A stretch of 64,000 nucleotides of DNA from Saccharomycopsis phalli (taxonomy: Eukaryota > Ascomycota > Saccharomycetes > Ascoideales > Saccharomycopsidaceae), in contig CP073218.1 of NCBI GenBank assembly GCA_020342235.1, forward strand, positions 248,001 through 312,000, read 5' to 3'. Shown here piece after piece: positions 49,161 to 59,282 of this stretch. How positions within the stretch are numbered: position 1 is the first letter of the stretch; each line of letters opens with the position of its first letter. The position numbers and the translations under genes were made by a program. The notes beneath the pieces are model-generated. The model was not told where the DNA came from, did not search any database, and saw nothing but the letters and a program-made list of their open reading frames with translations.

Positions 49161-51536
49161 ATGATGAATAACAGTCCGACACAACAACCTCAGCCAACGG
49201 ACGAAGTAAGGAAAGAGATAATTGAGAAAGTGAAGGATGTATATAATGGCCAGCATGAAACTGAAAAAGTAGAAATTGAAAGCGCCTTGGAAGAAATGAT
49301 ACATCCAAAGAGTACTGGCGCAACTATAACAAGCAACGTGGAAAAAAATGTCCACAGTGGCAGTGGCAATGTTATTGACGAAAACGATGGCGTTATTGAA
49401 AATGAAGCATCTGATGAAACCATTGAAATTTCCTCTAGACTCAGTGAAACCGAGTTGGATAATACTATCAATAAGTTATTGCAAAAGATTCACCTGTCCT
49501 CGGCTTTGCACTCGCTTTCTTCAATTGAAAATTTGACCTTGGAAAACACAATGGACAATTCACATATTAACAGCCGAAGCACTATTGATGTTCCGGGACA
49601 AACCAAATCAAAAATTTCTCCAAATGGCTTAATTAATGACTTGAACTCCAAATTGGTGATTGTTATGGTGGGCTTGCCTGCCAGAGGAAAGAGTTACTTG
49701 ACTAAAAAGATTACAAGATACCTTAACTGGTTACAGTACAGCACAAAATGTTTTAATGTTGGTAATACACGGAGATTATCTAAGGAAAATAAGGGACCAG
49801 CTTCGAAACCTTTTGAAATGACAAACGGTGACTCCCTGTACCATGATGCATCTTTCTTCGACCCGAAAGATGCCAGCAATTTGGAAATTAGAGAGCAATG
49901 GGCTATGGAGACTTTAGACCAATTGATTGGGTACTTAACTGAAGAGGGAGGAACCGTGGGTATATTTGATGCTACCAACACCACAAAGCTAAGACGGCGT
50001 CATATCATTGAGGCTATCCGTGAAAAGACGCCTGATCATCCAAATTTGAAGATTTTATTTTTGGAAAGCATTTGCACTAACAATGTCATCATTGAGCGCA
50101 ACATGAAACTTAAATTGAGTGGCCCAGATTACAAAGATAAAGATCCAGAAGTAGCTTTGAAGGATTTTAAAAACCGGTTGCACAACTATGAAGTTGCTTA
50201 TGAAACCATCGACGAGGAAGAGGAACAGTACTACGATGCAATCGATGAGAACTTACAGTACATAAAGATCATTAACGCTGGGAAGAAAATTACCTCGTAT
50301 AATATCTCGGGGTTTCTCAGTTCTCAAGTGATTTTCTTTATGCTTAATTTTAATCTAAGTGAACGTCAAATTTGGATTGCTAGACACGGTGAAACGTACG
50401 ACAATGTGAATGGCAGAATAGGATTCACACGAGCTGGCAGCAAATTAACTCCATTGGGAGAAAAGTATTCAAAGGCCTTGGCGAAGTTTATGAATTTCAA
50501 GAAAAAGGAGTTTCGACTTCGCCAATTAAAAAAGGTATATTTCTCAGAGCACTATCTTGAACAGGAAGAAGTGGAAAACAAAAAGGTTATCCCAGAGTTG
50601 CACTTTTCGGTATGGACCAGTATGCTCCGCCAAACTGTTCATACAGCTGACTATTTCAATGAGAACGATTTTAACATGAAGCAACTTAAAATGCTTAATG
50701 AGTCTTCACCTGGAAAGATAAATGGCTTGACATTAAAGCAATTTGCCACTAAATATCCAAAGGATTTCAAGCATTATCAAAAAATTTATCACGATGAAAA
50801 GTCCTCCAGAAAAAAATTATTGTATAGATATCCAGGTGGAGAATCATATTTGGATGTGATCAATAGATTGAGACCACTTATAGTGGAATTGGAGCGTTTA
50901 GAGGACCATGTCCTTTTAATTACGCATAAGGTGGTGGCTCGGGTTTTGTTGGCTTATTTTATGAACCTTGACAAAGACTACATTACTGAGTTGGATGTAC
51001 CATTGCATTCCGTTTATGTTCTTGAACCTAAGCCATATGGCGTGGATTGGAATATGTACCAATATGAAGAAGAAACAAACTGGTTCTATCCTGTGGATAA
51101 GGATCAAATTCTTAGACGCAAGAAGAAGAGAGAGTTAATTCCTAGTGAGTTGGTGGACTTTTATGCTTCAACTCTTGGCAAATTGAAGAAGGAGCATAGA
51201 CCAGACTTTTATATTGAGTCTCCATCCGAGCCAAGCACACCTCGCAAGGAAAACGCAAAAGTTAACTTCTCTGATATCAATCATGTGATCTTTGAAAATG
51301 AAAGCGATGAAACCGAACAAGAATATGATAACGAAAATGAGCATTGGTACTATCAATTGGATAATAACAAAGAGGAAGATTTTGAAGAAGTCACATCGGA
51401 AGAGGAAGACAAAGAGGCAATTGGGCCACGATGTATGAAACTATTGAGTGGCAGTTCTACTAGCACGACGCCAAAAACTTTAAGTGTGAATAATAGCGAT
51501 ATTAACTTGAAAGTTTTGCATATTGACGAGAAATGA
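49161..51536 (+). CDS. PFK26: 6-phosphofructo-2-kinase / fructose-2,6-bisphosphatase, PFK26 type
   Basis: Makes fructose 2,6-bisphosphate, the allosteric activator of glycolysis. 791 residues (S. cerevisiae Pfk26 827), with an about 150-residue disordered N-terminus. The kinase domain has a Walker A at 171-178 (GLPARGKS), FNVGNTRR and GIFDATNTTKLRRR. The phosphatase domain keeps the histidine-phosphatase set: RHGE with His409, VWTSMLRQTVHTAD, Glu514 in MLNE, and His589 in ITHKVVAR. S. cerevisiae Pfk26 is known to lack an effective phosphatase site, so this protein may be bifunctional. The tail is acidic and Ser-rich and may be phosphorylated. The start is the first of two adjacent ATGs. Confidence 0.95.
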   Translation: MMNNSPTQQPQPTDEVRKEIIEKVKDVYNGQHETEKVEIESALEEMIHPKSTGATITSNVEKNVHSGSGNVIDENDGVIENEASDETIEISSRLSETELDNTINKLLQKIHLSSALHSLSSIENLTLENTMDNSHINSRSTIDVPGQTKSKISPNGLINDLNSKLVIVMVGLPARGKSYLTKKITRYLNWLQYSTKCFNVGNTRRLSKENKGPASKPFEMTNGDSLYHDASFFDPKDASNLEIREQWAMETLDQLIGYLTEEGGTVGIFDATNTTKLRRRHIIEAIREKTPDHPNLKILFLESICTNNVIIERNMKLKLSGPDYKDKDPEVALKDFKNRLHNYEVAYETIDEEEEQYYDAIDENLQYIKIINAGKKITSYNISGFLSSQVIFFMLNFNLSERQIWIARHGETYDNVNGRIGFTRAGSKLTPLGEKYSKALAKFMNFKKKEFRLRQLKKVYFSEHYLEQEEVENKKVIPELHFSVWTSMLRQTVHTADYFNENDFNMKQLKMLNESSPGKINGLTLKQFATKYPKDFKHYQKIYHDEKSSRKKLLYRYPGGESYLDVINRLRPLIVELERLEDHVLLITHKVVARVLLAYFMNLDKDYITELDVPLHSVYVLEPKPYGVDWNMYQYEEETNWFYPVDKDQILRRKKKRELIPSELVDFYASTLGKLKKEHRPDFYIESPSEPSTPRKENAKVNFSDINHVIFENESDETEQEYDNENEHWYYQLDNNKEEDFEEVTSEEEDKEAIGPRCMKLLSGSSTSTTPKTLSVNNSDINLKVLHIDEK

Positions 51537-52984
51537 TGTATTATATTTTTATCTATATTTGGATATACGAAAATAGTTGTTGATGATCTCCACGATTCTT
51601 AATTATGCTGAGAGTTTTTTTTAATATATTAATTTTATATAATTTAGATATTGTAATATGAAGGCGAAGTTATGAGAAAGATAAAGAACGGAGTCGAGAA
51701 GGTATGATGCCTCTTTCTATCACAGAAATGCCTTGGGATTGAGACATGTCAAATGCGCTTGGTAAGTCGCGGTTCATCACATTATGGTCCTTGCAGAGAA
51801 TTTCAATAAACAATACATGGCTAATTCTCAAATATTATGGGTTTAATGTCGGATATCTAATAATAATAGACTAGGAGTCTGCTATCATGAGACCAGAAAT
51901 ATCTGTCTTGGTTGTACAAGACCTAATTGGGGAGTCCTCAATTCTTCTGAATTGGCCCAAAACTTTCCAAGTGAGACTCCCATACATCAATTCTTGGTTT
52001 ATAGGTTCTATACAAGTGGTATCAATGGCGGTGATGAGTCAACTACACTATTCCGATGTATTTATGAGTTAATAATAAAGCAATTCGTCTTATTAGCAAT
52101 TTATCTTATAGGCCAGTTGTCGGGTATGCAATCTGCGCAATTAGTAATAATATTTGTTCAGGCCTATTGCTATACTAGGCTCCCATTGGAGATTGCTACT
52201 ACGCCGACTATGACTAAGGATGATGACGCCATTTATGAGCGGCAGGAAACCCTTAATTGGCAATTGTACTAAAGAAAATCGCAGTACTTTGGTTTACATC
52301 ATACAAAATGTTTGATAAGGCAATTCGTCTTTATGAAACTTGAATTGCCTATTTTGAGCAAGTCTATTGAACTGCTTTATTTCTGTAGCATTTTGGCCCA
52401 GTTTGAAGAGCACGATCTAGGCAAGATTCATGCAAAGTCAACAACCAGGTACGATGAAAATTTTCATTTACCCGTACAGATGGTATATAGTGACACTGTA
52501 TGATAATACTTTAGCTTGATCATAGCCTGTCTGAATCTACATATTCATGCAACTGTCGGTTAACAACATAGCGCAGGATAGATTCAGATAACTGTTCTGG
52601 CGTGTCTACCGCACAAATTAGTAAAGGATCTCTCAATTGGAAGAAGCAAATCTCGTTATACCTCTACCAGCATGTTTTACTAAGACTCGCCCCACCAGCT
52701 CTATATCTGGATCGGTCTAGATTCAAAATGAGTTTGTTATCAGGGCACATACATACTTTGAGACACTGAATTGATGGTTGAACACGCGGCCATTCAAAAG
52801 TAGCTAACGTACTAACAAGAACTTTAATCTCAGCCACATGGGATTGCGTTGTCTAGAGATCGAGGATACGGTAAAAGCATGAAATTCTACATGTTTCATT
52901 ATCTATTTGATGGATTCGAATAAGGGAACCAAAATTTCACTAAGGACGATAATTATTTGCTCAATCTCAATTTATTGCATCCTC
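51537..52984. other. 1.45-kb convergent intergenic region
   Basis: Lies between two converging 3' ends, where no promoter is needed, so its length is notable. Short plus-strand frames at 51952-52272 (106 codons) and 52312-52503 (63 codons) have no recognisable domain. A 12-mer, gcaattcgtctt, occurs twice exactly 240 bp apart (52080 and 52320). It may hold a decayed gene or an ncRNA; nothing is proved. Confidence 0.45.
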
Positions 52985-54334
52985 CTATAAGCTTTTCTCA
53001 ACGATTTTCAGTTTTTTTTTCTTGGCAGGGGTGAATTCATTCAAGGCCCTAATAAATTTGTTTGCATAAATCAAGTTTTCATACTTTTTTAATTCAAATT
53101 CCTTGGTCTTAAATATATCAACCATCTTTTTAAAGAAACCAATCTTTTCGGATCTTTTTTTGTTTTGCAATTCGTTCTGTAAGCTGTTATACTGCAACGC
53201 CTCATGCACCTCCGCTTGATAGGTGTACTCATCTCCTGAATTAATAGTGACTCCCAGCACATTCTCATTTTCATTGAGCAATCGTTTTACTAGATTTAAC
53301 CTATTTTGATAATTTCCAGAATTTAAGAGTCCCACATCAATAAGAATTCTTTCATCCTTTACTTTATCTAGCATGGACTCCATCTGATTGGTTGAAATGT
53401 TGACACTGTTCGAAATTTGAAGAATAATAAATGTATCCTCATTACCGATGGTAGAAATTATTGCCACTTGACCTAATTTTGTGATAGACAAAAAATTATG
53501 CGGATGTTGGCTGGATATTATCGCCTCCATTGCCTTGTCAATTTTATACATGTAACCAGCAAAGTCTGCAGTTAGATCTAGATCCAGGGTGTGGTATCCC
53601 ACAGGATAAGAAACTCCTGATACCAACTCTCTATGGAGCTGTGACTCGACCAAGGTTGACGATACATTTGCCATACAATATATATCAGACAAATACTGGG
53701 GAGTGATTGTGTCGGCCAATTCTCCCGCTATAGGAATTATCTCACTCAATTCATATAGCAAAGACCTGTAAAACGGGATTCCTTGTTTGATGTCGTGACT
53801 ATCATCCGTAATATTCAAACCTGGCTTGGCCAAATTACACTTCATTAGCAATACTAGTTTGTCTCTTTCAATCTTGCTATTGTTACAGTAGATTTCTCGA
53901 AGACCACTAGGTAAACTCTTTATGGAATGATTGTAGAACACATTAATATGATCGGTATTATCATCTGACATAGAATTCAACCATTCGGCACAAGCCTTTG
54001 CTTGAATAGGCGAACTCAAGTACTGAGGCCCCGCAATCACAATCAACGCATGGCTGTCTCGATGGATAATTTTGGTTAAGAAATCCCTTGTTTCAATGAT
54101 TTTCTTAGTTAGTTCATCAGAAATAGGATACAGAAATCTTTGAATAACTTCCGGTTGAAGTACCGTAACCTGACCTTGTTCTATATATGTCAGAAATTAA
54201 CTAAGATACAAGTACAACTAACCGCAAAGATTTAATGGAGATCCATTTCCAAAGCCAACAGTGGAGTTAGATGTTGATTTTGGATAATCCCACGCAAAGA
54301 GCCTATTCAAACTAAATTCAGAAGTGATTGTCAT
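52985..54334 (-). CDS. DAHP-synthase-like pseudoenzyme (Aro3/Aro4 relative), two exons
   Basis: The fold is that of type I 3-deoxy-D-arabino-heptulosonate-7-phosphate synthase, the first shikimate-pathway enzyme. Matches to Aro3/Aro4 include ALIVIAGP, IPIAGELADTITPQYLSD, VESQLHRELVSGVSYPVGY, LSITKLGQVAIIST and GNEDTFIIL. Yet active-site residues are replaced (E. coli AroG numbering): Cys61 to Gln in GPQYLSSP, Arg92 to Lys, Arg99 to Gly, Arg165 to Thr, Lys186 to His, Arg234 to Gln, His268 to Leu and Glu302 to Asn. The segment with Asp326 (ITDACIGW) is gone and the C-terminus is a new basic tail. Lys97 remains. Exon 1 is 54223-54334 and exon 2 is 52985-54180, with an intron at 54181-54222. The product is 435 residues (Aro3/4 are 370). 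The frame is intact, so it is probably expressed with a non-catalytic role. Confidence 0.82.
54181..54222 (-). other. 42-nt intron of the DAHP-synthase-like gene
   Basis: Minus-strand donor GTTAGT, branch-like TTTCTGAC and acceptor TATAG. It is phase 1 (TGC G / AA CAA). Joining restores a frame whose exon 2 begins EQGQVTVLQPEVIQRF, which matches the conserved region just before the GP motif of DAHP synthases. The donor (GTTAGT instead of GTAAGT or GTATGT) is not typical. Confidence 0.75.
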
Positions 54335-54981
54335 GATGAGTTGCTACACATGCTTGATCTATCCTTGTGCTTCCCCAGTTGGGACACAAAGGGCTATGTA
54401 CTGAAATGCCGAGTGTTTCACCAAAAAATATTACGTAAGCGTGCACTAATCATGCCAAATGCTATGAAACATGTACTACACCAAAGTGAAACCTGTTGCA
54501 AGGTTGATTAAATAAAACATGGATGCGTGTGCTAGTTTTAGGATGGAATTTGTGGGATACGAAATATGCACGAACCTGGAAGAAAACTGATGATATACCT
54601 TGTAATGATAACGCTTAGCATATCAAAGGGTGGGCCAGTTGTGCAATGAAGACAAGCTCATAAGCCGTAGAGTAGGAGGCAATAAGGTTGGAATGAGAGT
54701 AAATAGGTATTAGGGTAGCTTGAAGGCATGTACGTAGCTGCAACTACTTGAGACTATCCATTACCCTTAGCCCAGAACTTAATTTTTTTAGTTCAGGGGA
54801 AAGCAGACGCCATTGACGCAATGAAACTTGGAGGAAATTTGACATGTATGGCTGAAAAACCCAATGCCAAATATTACAGAAATATCTATGTCATAATAAT
54901 AAATAGCTTACTAGAAGCAGATGATGAATTGAATACTCAACATAAATGATGAATACGAAAACGTATTATGCTATGCATGTG
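54335..54981. other. 5' flank of the DAHP-like gene and 3' flank of the cyclin gene
   Basis: 647 bp with no supported gene, RNA or repeat. Confidence 0.55.
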
Positions 54982-56292
54982 TTACCTAGAGACTTCGACT
55001 CTGTCGATCCCTGTGGCACCTCGATTTATTTTAGACTCCACCGAGGGTGAAGGAAGTGGAGTTGGAAGCAGCGAAGACACTTCGTAGTTTTTTGAAAACA
55101 TCGAGTAACTATCGTCATAATCTGAAGTTGAAGAAGATGAAGTTGAATAAACGCTAGGAGAACGTTGGTCATCAGTGTAGGTAAGCAGAGAAGTAGATGA
55201 ATAGTTGTTGGTATGAATATAGACTTGCGATTCTTTTTTCTTAAGGCTCTTCTCTTCTTCCTTAAGGGCCATAATGTGCGATACAGCAACCTTATGGGTT
55301 TTGGATATCATTTCATTAATTTCCTTGAATTCTGTATTGGTGAATGCCAGGTACACAGTTCCCGTCACGGTTGCCATGGCATAAATTAGCCGGTTAATTT
55401 CGGAATTATCTTTGAAACAGTCATATAGACGTAAGGAATCATATGGCGACAGTCCAGAGAATACAGATGCATTGCTGTAGCCTTCCGACGAGTCGCGGGT
55501 TATTTTGTTGTCATCGAGAATTTTCTGAAGGTTGCTTTCCGAAATTCCGAAATGATCACCCTGGTTAAGAATTAAAATCAGGAGCAACTTTTTTATTAGC
55601 ACACTGGTTTGTATTCCAGAGAGAGGAATGAAGCTTCCTAAGTAGAGAGAAATCGTCGCCAAAAAACTTTTGATATAATACACGCGTTTGAAGTCTAGCA
55701 ACTCAGGATGCGACAAGCTCTGGAGCTCATGCAAATTAAACAACCAGTCATAGGTGTCGGGCTGCAGTATACTCCAGTCCAATGTGTTAAGTATGTGTCG
55801 CTCCATTTGGATAAACATCCCCTTATCATAGCCACAAGAAGGCCCACATAGCTGAACAAATTCCACAAGACGAGGTATTCTTGAACGCTGTGTAGGACCG
55901 GATGATCTTCCTGGGATGGGACGGTTGATTAAGTTAACGGTATGGTTGCTCCCGCCTTGGTGCTTGGCAACAAGCCAAATACAAGTACAGCCGACTAACT
56001 GAGCTTGCAGCTTGAGAACCACTCTTCTCGAACAATAACGGTCAAATAATTTAACAGCAGAGTAGAACACACCAATCAGAAGTTTTGTTCGTTGCGTCAC
56101 TTTCAACAAAAAATCGAGCAATGGCCCACGTAGGTCAAACAGCAATTCAGGCTGAGACTTAATTAGTCCAAGGTCAGGTTGGGCCGATGACTCTAACTGG
56201 GCCATGTTAACTGAAAGTTCATGGTTATATTCGTTTATGGTATTTCTATGAGCGGCCAACTCTGTAACTGTTAATTGAACCGGATAAGACAT
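54982..56292 (-). CDS. CLN3: G1 cyclin, CLN3-like
   Basis: 436 residues from the ATG at 56290-56292. A cyclin box spans about residues 20-190: EYNHELSVNM, LLDFLLKVTQRTKLL, LFDRYCSRRVV, QLVGCTCIWLVAKH and FIQMERHILNTLDWSI. The last stretch, with QMERHILNTLDW, and the RYCSRRVV motif are typical of fungal G1 cyclins (Cln3/Puc1 class) rather than B-type cyclins. The C-terminal third is Ser/Thr/Tyr-rich with PEST-like character, suiting rapid turnover. It would activate Cdc28/Cdk1 at Start, ultimately driving MBF/SBF genes such as DUT1 in this window. The Cln1/2-type cyclin is the alternative; an insertion in the box (NRPIPGRSSGPTQRSR) is unusual. Confidence 0.82.
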   Translation of the reverse strand: MSYPVQLTVTELAAHRNTINEYNHELSVNMAQLESSAQPDLGLIKSQPELLFDLRGPLLDFLLKVTQRTKLLIGVFYSAVKLFDRYCSRRVVLKLQAQLVGCTCIWLVAKHQGGSNHTVNLINRPIPGRSSGPTQRSRIPRLVEFVQLCGPSCGYDKGMFIQMERHILNTLDWSILQPDTYDWLFNLHELQSLSHPELLDFKRVYYIKSFLATISLYLGSFIPLSGIQTSVLIKKLLLILILNQGDHFGISESNLQKILDDNKITRDSSEGYSNASVFSGLSPYDSLRLYDCFKDNSEINRLIYAMATVTGTVYLAFTNTEFKEINEMISKTHKVAVSHIMALKEEEKSLKKKESQVYIHTNNYSSTSLLTYTDDQRSPSVYSTSSSSTSDYDDSYSMFSKNYEVSSLLPTPLPSPSVESKINRGATGIDRVEVSR

Positions 56293-57714
56293 AAGGAAGG
56301 TCAAGGTTAAAAATGAAACTTATAACATCCAAGTACTACGGGCGCGTTGTAATTATATATGTGCAGCTGAAAATTTTTGATCTGCCAAAAACCGCTAGGT
56401 TCCCCAAAGGGCTGCAAAGGACTGAGGTACATAACTAGGCAGTAGCCAGCAGGTTCCGACAACCGGGGATCCGAGGGTGGTATATCCCTGCGAAACACCT
56501 TCTAAGTCACGTTTTGACGCCCTCGGTACAGGTATCAGGCATTACCCGACGCTGTTTTGCCTCCTCGGTGCTTTTAAGGGGTAAAGCATGTCTCACAATC
56601 ATTCTCCACGTACAAATTCTGCGTCAAAGCAAATCTTTGCAGGGCTGGCCCAACACCCTCGCAACAACCCCCTCGTCTGCAGGACGCACAGGGGCAATTG
56701 TGTGAGAATACTATGTTGAGTGGTTTTCATGTAAACCAATTGGTAAATCGATCTAGCTGAACTGGTTGATTTATCGCGTAGTAGATGGCATCTAAAGTTG
56801 GGCCTGGATCAAAGGGTTGACGATTTGCTTACCAGGTTTAACTGAGGAGTAACAGCGGAGAGTTGCTCTTCATCAGCATCACTTGGATAGAATAACTAAG
56901 TAGAGGATCCCCACTGCTTACTACGGTGACTAGAGAATAAACAAGATTTCCAAAAGTAATAGTCAAGGTTTTGAAAAAATAATAGGCAAGAGAAAAAGTT
57001 AGCAAGGAATAAAAACTACCACTGACTCTGGGCATCAGTTCCAGGCCTTCCCAAAGTAATAAAAGTTTTTATTGTAGTCAGTGAAGGCTGGCTACCATTT
57101 TAATAATAATTACTCATTGTCAATTTACTGTATTGTTGAATCCGATATTCGCCTAGGATTTCGGAAGGGTAACGTATCGTCTCCTTCATAGAGCTTGCCA
57201 AAATAGGAAGAGGTACGGCAGATGTCTTAGTAAAGTTCCTCCCCCTACAAGGATAGTCAAAACGGGAGACATGTATTTTACAGTTTCAATTGGGGGTGCC
57301 GGAATTCCTGTATATTTTTAAACCTGGTACTTGAGGTCACATGTCGGCATTCCACACTTTGAAATTTAAGAGACACATTATATTCCATTCAACAAATGAG
57401 ACAGTGTCAGTTCAAAATTTAATGACACCATATATTGCAAATAAGGTTGATGCATCCCTATATATCCAGTAACTTTCCACACCCACATTGTAGATGTAAG
57501 ACAAGGGAAAGGTTTAGGGGTCGTACTCTCTGTTTTGCAAGATATTTTTATTAGAAGCGGTCTACTCTTTGTTCCTTGATTAATCCAAACATTACTATAA
57601 ATGGCAATCATTTATCATATGCATACTGAAAGTGTACGTTGATATTCCTTTCTAGATCACGCATTGTCCTGTTTAGTTCTAGCGTGCCTATTGCCGCCCT
57701 TGCTGCCACTCCTT
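56293..57714. other. 1.4-kb region, long 5' flank of the cyclin gene
   Basis: Lies between the cyclin 5' end and the LCB3 3' end. Frames are 77 codons or fewer and unconvincing. A GC-rich patch at 56400-56700 contrasts with AT-rich sequence around it. Long leaders and promoters are common for G1 cyclins. Nothing else was identified. Confidence 0.5.
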
Positions 57715-59094
57715 CTATATTATATCCGTCCGGTTCTCGCTGTAACCTAATCCAATAGCCCTTGTGACTATAGCAAACCCTATCACTGCCATTGTAGGAA
57801 CCCCGGCATATATTATCAACCGAGCAACAATTTCGACGTCATAACGCGGTCGAAGGGCAACGCATAAATGAGCATCCTTGCCTAATTTTTTCATTTGGCC
57901 TAATTCGTGAGTAGGTGAGTCAGGCAGTTGGCTGTCAAATACTTCGGGCTTGGCCGCAATGTGTTTCACAAACTTTGGGAAGTCCGCAATTTCGTCGTCA
58001 TTGATTCTCTTCATTGAGTCATCATAGATGGTGCTGAACGAGTCACTCGACTCACTCACAGGGCGAAAAAAATTGCGCGGGATATAAAAGCCTATCCGGG
58101 AATATATCGGTGGAAGTACTCTTAACAATACCTTCTTGCTTAGTGCCTTCCAAATAACAACCAACCCCACGCCAACAAATATACGCAAAAGAGACTTGAA
58201 CCACCCTAAATGAGCATAAGAGTAGGGCACAGCTGCGGAGGAAGCATCAATTGCAGATCCCCATCGCGCAAAGAAATAGTGTGAAATGTCCAAGCCCACA
58301 AGAACGCCAATAAAGGCCACGGAGTCGTCGAAGCATGGGCAATCATCAACAGGCTGGGCGTGAAAATGGATCAAAAGAGCAGCCACAATAATAATTAGAA
58401 CAGGCATCCATGGGTAACTCTGAGTGGGATCCAACAAAAGCACGTCCCAGTAGCGAGATGCCCAGGTTCGTAACAAGAAACAAAATAGACCGACTATCGA
58501 GCCAACCAAGATATCCAAAAAGCCATGCATCCCACAATATATCCGGCCAAAGATCAACAGGAAATAATATATTAGTATGCAAGAACATGCAAGGACATGC
58601 GTCATTGGCGATATTGAATCAGACACTGCCCGTAGATAGTAGCTGAATAACACTAATGTAACCGCGGTGGCATTGGCCGAGTGTGATGAGGGGAACCCAT
58701 ATTCCTTGGCAGTGTATCCGCTCATTGTAATCCGGTGAAGTGGCGGCGATTTCGGCCGCGGAAGACAAAAGAAATCTTTCAAGCACCCAGTGGTGTAAAT
58801 TCCAAATCCAAGAACCCACACCAAGTCTCGCACAACGGCAGCTTGGCCAAACCAAAGAGGAAGCGGCAACATTATAACATAGAACGTATGTGACGCCAAA
58901 TTCGCAGTCCAAGCAAAGTACAAGTCCCAATATCGAGTCCTGATCGAGGACTGTATAGTGTGCAACACAGGAGTCTCATCTTTTATTTTCGGAAGCAAGA
59001 AAGACCGGAGTCTATATCTTAACGGCAGAATTTGGAGCTTGTAATACTCGCTGGATTTATTACCTGCATCACCACTACCAGAGCTTGATGCCAT
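57715..59094 (-). CDS. LCB3: Dihydrosphingosine-1-phosphate phosphatase (Lcb3/Ysr3)
   Basis: Dephosphorylates long-chain base phosphates in the ER membrane, linking them to ceramide synthesis. 459 residues from the ATG at 59092-59094; the frame runs 18 codons further upstream without an ATG. The three phosphatidic-acid-phosphatase-2 motifs are present: KDFFCLPRPKSPP (1), YGFPSSHSANATAV (2, catalytic His after Ser-Ser), and GRIYCGMHGFLDILVGSIVG (3). Around them are 8-9 hydrophobic segments. This combination, with CLPRPKSPPLHR and SSHSANA, is specific to Lcb3/Ysr3. Only one codon of the gene is CTG. Confidence 0.95.
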   Translation of the reverse strand: MASSSGSGDAGNKSSEYYKLQILPLRYRLRSFLLPKIKDETPVLHTIQSSIRTRYWDLYFAWTANLASHTFYVIMLPLPLWFGQAAVVRDLVWVLGFGIYTTGCLKDFFCLPRPKSPPLHRITMSGYTAKEYGFPSSHSANATAVTLVLFSYYLRAVSDSISPMTHVLACSCILIYYFLLIFGRIYCGMHGFLDILVGSIVGLFCFLLRTWASRYWDVLLLDPTQSYPWMPVLIIIVAALLIHFHAQPVDDCPCFDDSVAFIGVLVGLDISHYFFARWGSAIDASSAAVPYSYAHLGWFKSLLRIFVGVGLVVIWKALSKKVLLRVLPPIYSRIGFYIPRNFFRPVSESSDSFSTIYDDSMKRINDDEIADFPKFVKHIAAKPEVFDSQLPDSPTHELGQMKKLGKDAHLCVALRPRYDVEIVARLIIYAGVPTMAVIGFAIVTRAIGLGYSENRTDII

Positions 59095-59282
59095 CCTTGA
59101 TGATTGAGGTTTGTAGTGTGTAACTTTTTGCAGAGTACCAGTGCCCACAACGCAAACGGGACTAGTAACTGAGTCCAGCCAGCATCCCTACAGATTCGTA
59201 AGCTCCGCCAGTAATTAAATCTATAATGAAAATATATGTATCATGAAAACATAATAATAATAAAAAAAATAATAATAGCACA

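Noticed and set aside
51952-52272. 106-codon plus-strand frame, and repeated 12-mer at 52080 and 52320
   Set aside because: No recognisable domain, and similarity between the two 12-mer sites does not extend beyond about 15 bp, so chance is likely.
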